From the NCBI GenBank assembly GCA_003576535.1, contig QXCQ01000026.1, positions 207-41,895 on the forward strand: a DNA stretch of 41,689 nucleotides, in the 5' to 3' direction. Each line of letters begins with the position of its first letter. Position 1 is the first letter of the stretch. The position numbers were made by a program, and so were the translations under genes. This document shows positions 37,096 to 41,689 of the stretch, piece after piece. The notes under the pieces were generated by a model, which saw only the letters and a list, made by a program, of their open reading frames with translations, was not told the origin of the DNA and searched no databases. The stretch is from Nakamurella silvestris (GTDB taxonomy: Bacteria > Actinomycetota > Actinomycetes > Mycobacteriales > Nakamurellaceae).

Positions 37096-37139
37096 CATTG
37101 CCTCCGGCTCGGCTCGGAACGATATGCGCACTTGGGAGC

Positions 37140-37145
37140 ACCCTA
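37140..37145 (-). promoter_or_regulatory. -10 box of the amylase gene
   Basis: TAGGGT on the minus strand lies 8 nt before a GTG (37131) and 44 nt before the ATG with a ribosome site (37095). It is back to back with the -10 box of the DCC gene, 53 nt away. Confidence 0.45.
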
Positions 37146-37198
37146 GGACCCCGGTGTGATCCGTGCATCCCGAGAAGGTCCGGGAGTTCGGTCAGGTC

Positions 37199-37204
37199 TA
37201 GGGT
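37199..37204 (+). promoter_or_regulatory. -10 box for leaderless DCC-gene transcript
   Basis: TAGGGT ends 7 nt before the ATG at 37212; no ribosome site fits. Confidence 0.5.
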
Positions 37205-37211
37205 TCGACGT

Positions 37212-37589
37212 ATGGCCGCCGATCAGATCCTCGTGTACGACGGCGACTGCGGCTTCTGCCAGCGCGCTGTCGACACCGGAGAAAATCTCCTTCCTGACTT
37301 TCCGAAGGCCGTTCCCTTCCAGTGGCTCGATCTCGCCGAACTCGGCCTGACCTCCGGCCAGACCGAACAGGCGATCTTCCTCGTGCACGGCACCCGGCAA
37401 CGTCGGGGCGCCGCGGCGGTCGCCGCAATTCTGCTCCAGCAGCGCACCTACGGCTGGCGATTCCTCGGTGCCCTCCTCTCGGTTCCACCGTTTTCCTGGT
37501 TGGCCCCGGGGCTGTACCGGTTGATTGCGTTGAACCGGCATCGGCTGCCCGGATCCACCGATGCATGTCGGCTTCCGCCCCGCGCTTGA
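37212..37589 (+). CDS. DCC (DUF393) thiol-disulfide oxidoreductase family protein
   Basis: Small cytoplasmic protein of 125 residues. The opening ILVYDGDCGFCQRAVD has the DxDCxxC motif that names the family, a thioredoxin-like CxxC site. The later parts (AIFLVHGTRQRRGAAAVAAILL and the P-rich GALLSVPPFSWLAPGLYRLIALNRHRL) are typical of DCC proteins. Genes of this family are often next to, or fused with, HTTM membrane proteins, one of which lies 0.9 kb downstream here. Partner and substrate unknown. Confidence 0.9.
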   Translation: MAADQILVYDGDCGFCQRAVDTGENLLPDFPKAVPFQWLDLAELGLTSGQTEQAIFLVHGTRQRRGAAAVAAILLQQRTYGWRFLGALLSVPPFSWLAPGLYRLIALNRHRLPGSTDACRLPPRA

Positions 37590-37764
37590 GAATTACCCCG
37601 CGCCTCAATTTCGACGGCAGGTTGGAGGTAATATCAGCGGGTCTTTCCAGTGGAGAAAACCCGTCAGGACAGAAGCACCGGTCACCGGGGCAGGCAGGTC
37701 GCCTCGGCGGTGCACAGGAACTATTTTCTGTCGATACCTTCAGAACATTTCAGGGAGCCAGCGC

Positions 37765-38439
37765 GTGGGAACGCACATCGATGTGGATGACATTCCGGAA
37801 GTCACCGAGAAGGCATCGACGAAACGCAGGCGGCAGGGAGGACGCAGATCACGCAGCCGTGGCCTGCGCACCACCCTGAGCAATCGACGGGCGCAGGCCG
37901 TCATCGGCGTCGTCGCGGTCGTTGCCGTCGTCGCCACCGTGGTCATCGTGCAACTGCCCGACTCCACCGGGTCGACGCCCGCCCCGGTCACCGCGTCACC
38001 GAGCGCTGCCCCCACGATCGCCCCCGGACTGCTCGAACTCGGGTCCGCCGCGCAGGTCAGCCTGCCCGGCGGAACGGTCGTTTCCGTCACCCCCGGCAAG
38101 GCGGCCTGGTTCGCCGACGGGGAGCCGGTCCCGGCCGACGGACAGCAGTACCTGGTCCTCGACCTCACCGTCACCCATGTCTCGGGGCCGCCTGTGGACA
38201 TCGCCCCCTCGCAACTGACCGTCCGGTGGTTGAGCGCCAACATCCCGAACGCCAGTCCTTCTGCGATCAGCGGTGGCCATGTCGAGACACCGGCCCAGTT
38301 CGGTCCGGTCGACAGCACCGCGGGGATCACCGGTCAGGTCGCATTCAGCCTGCCTCCCACGGACACTGTGGTCCTGCGGTTGTCCGATCCCGACAACGTC
38401 GTCCTGGCCCGCTGGACCGTCCCGGCACCACAGGCCTGA
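37765..38439 (+). CDS. Membrane-anchored protein with extracellular beta domain
   Basis: Protein of 224 residues of unknown function. A basic cytoplasmic N-terminus (about 1–43; RRRQGGRRSRSRG) leads to one membrane helix (about 44–63), a Pro/Ala/Ser/Thr linker, and an extracellular beta-sandwich-like domain (about 85–224) resembling DUF4352-type modules (GKAAWFADGEPVPADGQQYLVLDLTVTHVSG). The start is GTG 37765 with GGGAG seven bases upstream; the earlier in-frame start overlaps the DCC gene end. It is in the same direction as the DCC gene, 175 nt away, and convergent with the HTTM gene. Confidence 0.75.
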   Translation: MGTHIDVDDIPEVTEKASTKRRRQGGRRSRSRGLRTTLSNRRAQAVIGVVAVVAVVATVVIVQLPDSTGSTPAPVTASPSAAPTIAPGLLELGSAAQVSLPGGTVVSVTPGKAAWFADGEPVPADGQQYLVLDLTVTHVSGPPVDIAPSQLTVRWLSANIPNASPSAISGGHVETPAQFGPVDSTAGITGQVAFSLPPTDTVVLRLSDPDNVVLARWTVPAPQA

Positions 38440-38450
38440 TCACCGCAGAT

Positions 38451-38489
38451 CGGTCAGGATTCGACGGGCCACCCGTCGAATCCTGACCG
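38451..38489. terminator. Bidirectional terminator between convergent membrane-protein genes
   Basis: A perfect 18-bp stem (38451–38468 and 38472–38489) with a 3-nt loop lies between the stops at 38439 and 38513. Confidence 0.85.
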
Positions 38490-38512
38490 CATCCGGCTCG
38501 CCCGAGGGGGAT

Positions 38513-39781
38513 TCACTCCCCCGAACCGTCCTTGCCTACAGAGACCTTGTCCTGGGCGGGTTTTCGAGCGGGACCCGCCCGATCCGCCACTGCGCCCTGC
38601 TGCTCGGGGTCCTGCTGCTCCGGGTCCTGCTGCTCCGGGCCTCCTGGCAGGACCGCCGCTCGAACCTTCTTGGCCGCGACCAGCACCTTGCCCTCCAACC
38701 ACAGATAACTCGTGCTGGAGATGAGAATCGCGTCCATCAGGGCCATGAATCCGGAGAACGAGGCCAGCCCCATCAGCACCGCGATACCCAGGTGCAGGCC
38801 GATGGCCGCCATCAGGGCCAGCCATCGGGTGTACCGGGACAGGATGAGGATCGGGAAGAGCAACTGGATCGTCAAGGATCCGTAGGTCACCAGGTGAACC
38901 CCGAAGTCCGTACCCCAGGCGAACTGCGACAGTGCCGGCCACGGCTGGTAGAGCCGGATGGCCAGTGGGTAGTACACCGCCGTACCCTCTCGCCAGAGCG
39001 GCTCCTGGAGTTTGAGAAGACCTGCGGTCCAGTAGATCAGGCACAGATTGATCACCACCACCACCAGCACGAAGTTGTGCACGATGGTGCCGATCTCACC
39101 CAGCACCTTCAGGTATCGCGCAATGGTGGGGTTCGAGGACGGCCGTGCCCGGGCACGGCGGCGCGCATCGAGGGACCACACCCCCGAGGCATCGGCGAAC
39201 GCCAGGTACAGCAGAAGAAGACGGCACGTCAGGTCACCGTTGTCCGTGACAACCGGGTTCAACGAGATCAGACCCGTGAACAGGACGTAGAGCACCGGGA
39301 TCAGGATCCTGGTCCGCCAGCCGAGGATCAGGGCGATACCGCAGGCCAGGGTCGCCAGGTACCAGAGGGAGAAGCCGATCGAGGACTCGGCCGCCTTCTG
39401 GGCAAGGTTGAAGGGCCAGCCGTACAGGTTGTCCTGCCGCAGGTTGCCCATCCAGGCCGAGCCGGGACCCCAGACCCGCGGAGCATCGGCCAGATTGACG
39501 ATCAGGTATCCGGTCAACACCGCACCGAGGCCGATCCGGATGGTGGCGAAACCGTAGCGGCCGTGACGTTCACCGCTCACCCAGACCTCGAGGAAGCGCA
39601 GGATTCCGCCCGCCTCCCGGATACGGTGGCGCAGCGGAACATGGGCCTGACGGCGCCGGCGAAGGGCGGCCAACGGGCCACCGCCAGGACCCGCGGTGGC
39701 CCGATCATCCAGCGCGGACGGCGGTGTCGTCGGCCCGGAGGGTGGGGTGGACGAGGACAGGTCCTCGGTACGGGTGCTCAT
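38513..39781 (-). CDS. HTTM-domain membrane protein (SdpB/vitamin-K carboxylase-like)
   Basis: Integral membrane protein of 422 residues. After a Pro/Ser/Thr-rich N-terminus (about 1–70), the HTTM domain (about 80–370) starts RHGRYGFATIRIGLGAVLTGYLI and contains about eight to ten helices, including GDLTCRLLLLYLAFADASGVWSLD and the INLCLIYWTAGLLKLQEPLWREGTAVYY motif typical of the family. The C-terminus is a Gln/Glu/Pro repeat (DPEQQDPEQQ) and a charged tail. HTTM proteins include vitamin K-dependent gamma-carboxylase and SdpB, which acts with SdpA in maturing the SdpC toxin. The ATG 39781 overlaps the stop of the DUF5819 gene as ATGA, so the two are one functional pair. Confidence 0.88.
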   Translation of the reverse strand: MSTRTEDLSSSTPPSGPTTPPSALDDRATAGPGGGPLAALRRRRQAHVPLRHRIREAGGILRFLEVWVSGERHGRYGFATIRIGLGAVLTGYLIVNLADAPRVWGPGSAWMGNLRQDNLYGWPFNLAQKAAESSIGFSLWYLATLACGIALILGWRTRILIPVLYVLFTGLISLNPVVTDNGDLTCRLLLLYLAFADASGVWSLDARRRARARPSSNPTIARYLKVLGEIGTIVHNFVLVVVVINLCLIYWTAGLLKLQEPLWREGTAVYYPLAIRLYQPWPALSQFAWGTDFGVHLVTYGSLTIQLLFPILILSRYTRWLALMAAIGLHLGIAVLMGLASFSGFMALMDAILISSTSYLWLEGKVLVAAKKVRAAVLPGGPEQQDPEQQDPEQQGAVADRAGPARKPAQDKVSVGKDGSGE

Positions 39782-40509
39782 GAGGTGGTCCAGGCGCTGA
39801 TGGTGGCGGCGTCGAAGAGCGGTGCCTTCCGCCAACCGGAGGCGGCCACGGTGGTGGGGACCTCCCGGGCACCGGTGTCGCGATCACCGAAACGCGGGAC
39901 CGGGCTGATCACCACACTCCATTGGACAGCGACCACCGGCTGGTTCCAGAAACGGTAGGCATACAAAGTTGTCAGCCGGGTGGCGACATTGTCGAGGTTG
40001 ACGAAGGCGGCCACCGAGCTCCGCGAGGTGCTGTTGAGCTGGGGCTGGTCGAGGAGTGTCTTCAGGTAGTCACCGGACGACAGGGGGCGGTCGGAGAGCA
40101 GGTCCTTCGAGATGGCCGGGACGACCACGGTCGGGACCTTGCGGACGGCGATCTGCATGTCGCCGGCGATCTTGTACGTGGTGCGGGCAGTGCGGGCCGG
40201 GGTCGGGTTGTGCAGGATCCCCTGCCATTCGTACTCCCCGATGTCGACCCACCCCGTTGTCACCACATTCCCCTCCGGGGTCTGGACCTGCGCTCTCATC
40301 ACAATGGTTTTGTCGCTGTTGACGATGCCCTTGGCGAACAAACCCCAGGACTGCATCAAATGCGGCCGCATGTAGTCGTCGCGCACGGTTGCATACAACT
40401 CGTCGGAAACTCCGAGATCCTTTCCGGTCACCACCACCACGGAGAAGACATAAGCAGCCGCGACGACCCCGACAACGGCGATCACGATCCTGCGGTACAG
40501 AAAATTCAC
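39778..40509 (-). CDS. DUF5819-like (SdpA-like) membrane-anchored protein
   Basis: Protein of 243 residues with one N-terminal membrane helix (about 8–28) and a large external domain. The hallmark YMRPHLMQSWGLFAKG (about 46–62) resembles the Pro…Gln-x-Trp-x-Phe motif of DUF5819 proteins and of SdpA. The rest, including WVDIGEYEWQGILHNP and YAYRFWNQPVVAVQWSVVISPVPRFGDRD, fits DUF5819 as found next to HTTM genes in actinobacteria. The start is GTG 40509 with AGGAGG upstream rather than GTG 40530. First gene of a two-gene unit with the HTTM gene. The activity is not known. Confidence 0.8.
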   Translation of the reverse strand: MNFLYRRIVIAVVGVVAAAYVFSVVVVTGKDLGVSDELYATVRDDYMRPHLMQSWGLFAKGIVNSDKTIVMRAQVQTPEGNVVTTGWVDIGEYEWQGILHNPTPARTARTTYKIAGDMQIAVRKVPTVVVPAISKDLLSDRPLSSGDYLKTLLDQPQLNSTSRSSVAAFVNLDNVATRLTTLYAYRFWNQPVVAVQWSVVISPVPRFGDRDTGAREVPTTVAASGWRKAPLFDAATISAWTTS

Positions 40510-40534
40510 GTTTACCTCCTGCGGTCCCACCCCG

Positions 40535-40550
40535 AATCTACGAGCGCTCG
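40535..40550 (-). promoter_or_regulatory. Promoter-proximal palindrome upstream of the DUF5819 gene
   Basis: TAGATT (40540–40535), a possible -10 box, directly abuts the 10-bp perfect palindrome CGAGCGCTCG (40541–40550), which would lie between -10 and -35, a plausible repressor site. No clear -35 is seen. Confidence 0.35.
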
Positions 40551-40637
40551 GCGGGCGTAGACAGGACTGTCGGAAACTTCGTGCGGTAACAACATAAGCG
40601 ATGGCGTCCCGCCGACGTGTGAAGCCGGTGGACCGAC

Positions 40638-40672
40638 TACGGCCCCGGATGCACCTGGCATCCGGGGCCGTA
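40638..40672 (-). terminator. Terminator of the repeat-protein gene
   Basis: A perfect 15-bp stem (40638–40652 and 40658–40672) with a 5-nt loop lies 36 nt after the stop of the LAXTG repeat protein and separates it from the DUF5819 gene. Confidence 0.85.
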
Positions 40673-40708
40673 CTGTCGCTGGGTTGTCAGCTCTTCAGCT
40701 GACCGGCA

Positions 40709-41689
40709 TCACACCCGGTGCGAACCGGGTCGCCGCCGGATGGACGGCGCGGCGAGCAGCAGTGCCCCGCCGAGCAGCAGGCCGATCCCGACGATGATCA
40801 TGGCCGGGGTGTCACCTGCTCCGGTGTAGGCCAGATCCGGGCCCTTGCCGGGCGGGTAGTACCCGCCGTTGCCGGGCACGGACGGCGGGGTCGGGTAACC
40901 CGGGGTCGCCGGTGTGCTCGGGTTCGTCGTGGGGGCCTGGAGGCCGTCCACGATCCGGAAGTAGGCCTCGGCCTGAATCTCTTCACCGCTGTCCGGATCG
41001 ACCTGGATGGCCACCAGACGGTGCTCACCCACCGCCAAGCTGGAGATGTCGAAGCGGAAGAAGAACCGTCCGTCCTGGTCCGGGACGATCTCACCGAGAT
41101 CCACCGGATCCGAGTACAGGGTCAGCGAGACCGGAACCTCGGGGTGGAACAAGGATCCCAGGGCGATCTCCTGGATCGAGCTTCCCACCAGCAGCGGGTC
41201 GTACTCGACGTCGAGGATCGGGGCGAGGGAGTTGTCCGAGGTGTTGTCGGCCGTGTTGTCGGCGACGTTGTCGGCAGTGTTGTCGTTGGTGTTGTCCGCC
41301 GAGTTGTCGGTGACATTGTCGGCAGTGTTGTCAGCAACATTGTCAGCGGTGTTGTCAGCAACATTGTCGGCCACGTTGTCGGCAACATTGTCGGCCACGT
41401 TGTCGGCAACATTGTCGGCCGTGTTGTCAGCGACGTTGTCGTTCGTGTTGTCGGCCACGTTGTCGGCGGTGTTGTCCGCAACGTTGTCGTTCGTGTTGTC
41501 AGCAACATTGTCGGCCACGTTGTCGGCAACATTGTCGGCCGTGTTGTCAGCGACGTTGTCAGCAACATTGTCGGCGGTGTTGTCGGCAACATTGTCCGCC
41601 GTGTTGTCAGCGACGTTGTCGTTCGTGTTGTCCGCCACGTTGTCGGCGGTGTTGTCCGCAACGTTGTCGTTCGTGTTGTCAGCAACATT
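40709..41689 (-). CDS. LAXTG surface protein with tetrapeptide (N-[VT]-[AN]-D) repeats, 5'-truncated by window edge
   Basis: The frame is open to the window end, so the N-terminus, signal peptide and true start are missing; 326 codons are visible. From the edge to about 41230 the protein is an unbroken series of four-residue units NVAD, NTAD and NTND (about 38 units visible), strongly acidic and Asn/Asp-rich. A beta-sandwich-like domain follows (PVSLTLYSDPVDLGEIVPDQDGRFFFRFDISSLAVGEHRLVAIQVD), of the kind common in actinobacterial wall proteins, then a Pro/Gly/Thr linker and the sorting signal LAYTG, hydrophobic helix and RRRPGSHRV tail. It should be anchored by a class E sortase; the repeats would form a negatively charged, perhaps calcium-binding, stalk. 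Confidence 0.85.
   Translation of the reverse strand, partial: NVADNTNDNVADNTADNVADNTNDNVADNTADNVADNTADNVADNVADNTADNVADNVADNVADNTNDNVADNTADNVADNTNDNVADNTADNVADNVADNVADNVADNVADNTADNVADNTADNVTDNSADNTNDNTADNVADNTADNTSDNSLAPILDVEYDPLLVGSSIQEIALGSLFHPEVPVSLTLYSDPVDLGEIVPDQDGRFFFRFDISSLAVGEHRLVAIQVDPDSGEEIQAEAYFRIVDGLQAPTTNPSTPATPGYPTPPSVPGNGGYYPPGKGPDLAYTGAGDTPAMIIVGIGLLLGGALLLAAPSIRRRPGSHRV
41228..41689. repeat. 12-bp tandem coding repeat with a 180-bp super-repeat
   Basis: The basic unit is 12 bp (GTTGTCGGCNAC-like on the plus strand). On top of it, 41401–41509 and 41581–41689 match with only two differences over 109 bp, an offset of 180 bp (15 units). All units keep the reading frame, so gain or loss changes length only. 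Confidence 0.9.

Noticed and set aside
41228-41689. Tandem 12-bp array as CRISPR or centromere-like parS/iteron DNA
   Set aside because: It keeps a single open frame into a domain and a sorting signal; no spacers or origin features.
1-41689. Insertion sequences, prophage or integrase genes
   Set aside because: No transposase, integrase or phage protein was recognised; only non-coding palindromes hint at mobility.

Overview
The window is about 67% G+C by eye, is densely packed with genes on both strands, and carries actinobacterial signatures: an ANTAR response regulator of the PdtaR type, the 'trp-region' membrane protein (TIGR02234) between trpE and trpC, a PriA-type HisA with no trpF nearby, LAXTG (class E sortase) surface proteins, and many leaderless starts. 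The order priA–ridA–hisF–hisI / trpE–membrane protein–trpC–trpB–trpA–lgt–gltBD–pyk–tesB–tRNA–pdtaR–liv–polA matches what I remember of Streptomyces coelicolor SCO2003–SCO2050 and, without gltBD and liv, Mycobacterium tuberculosis Rv1603–Rv1629. I cannot name the genus; a Nakamurella- or Propionibacteriales-like actinomycete is only a guess.

Layout. 1–1433: palindromic repeats, a terminator and a LAXTG surface protein with a Thr/Val/Ser/Glu repeat tract. 1717–4957: polA and a divergent hotdog thioesterase. 5178–12534: a branched-chain amino acid or amide ABC importer, livHMGF, with its binding protein livK convergent to it and separated by a flavin disulfide-reductase-like gene. LivH carries an unusual exported N-terminal domain. 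12756–16254: pdtaR, a short tRNA-Leu(CAA)-like gene, tesB and pyk. 16452–22476: gltBD for glutamate synthesis. 22793–29596: lgt, which also serves the LivK lipoprotein, and the trp genes. 29797–33039: a GNAT acetyltransferase, then hisI, hisF, ridA and priA. PriA probably serves both histidine and tryptophan synthesis, linking the two clusters.

From about 33.1 kb the conserved core ends and an accessory region starts: an SRPBCC protein; a secreted GH13 amylase with three X25-type starch-binding modules that stops where actinobacterial amylopullulanases would continue into a pullulanase domain; a DCC thiol oxidoreductase; a membrane-anchored protein; an HTTM membrane protein overlapping a DUF5819 gene (an SdpB/SdpA-like pair); and, running off the right edge, a LAXTG protein made of tetrapeptide (N-[VT]-[AN]-D) repeats. 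The HTTM/DUF5819/DCC/repeat-protein cluster is the best candidate for an undescribed system. Intergenic regions hold many strong hairpins, including a dispersed palindrome family seen at both ends of the window. At least seven genes show a TANNNT box 6–8 nt before the start codon, which points to widespread leaderless transcription.
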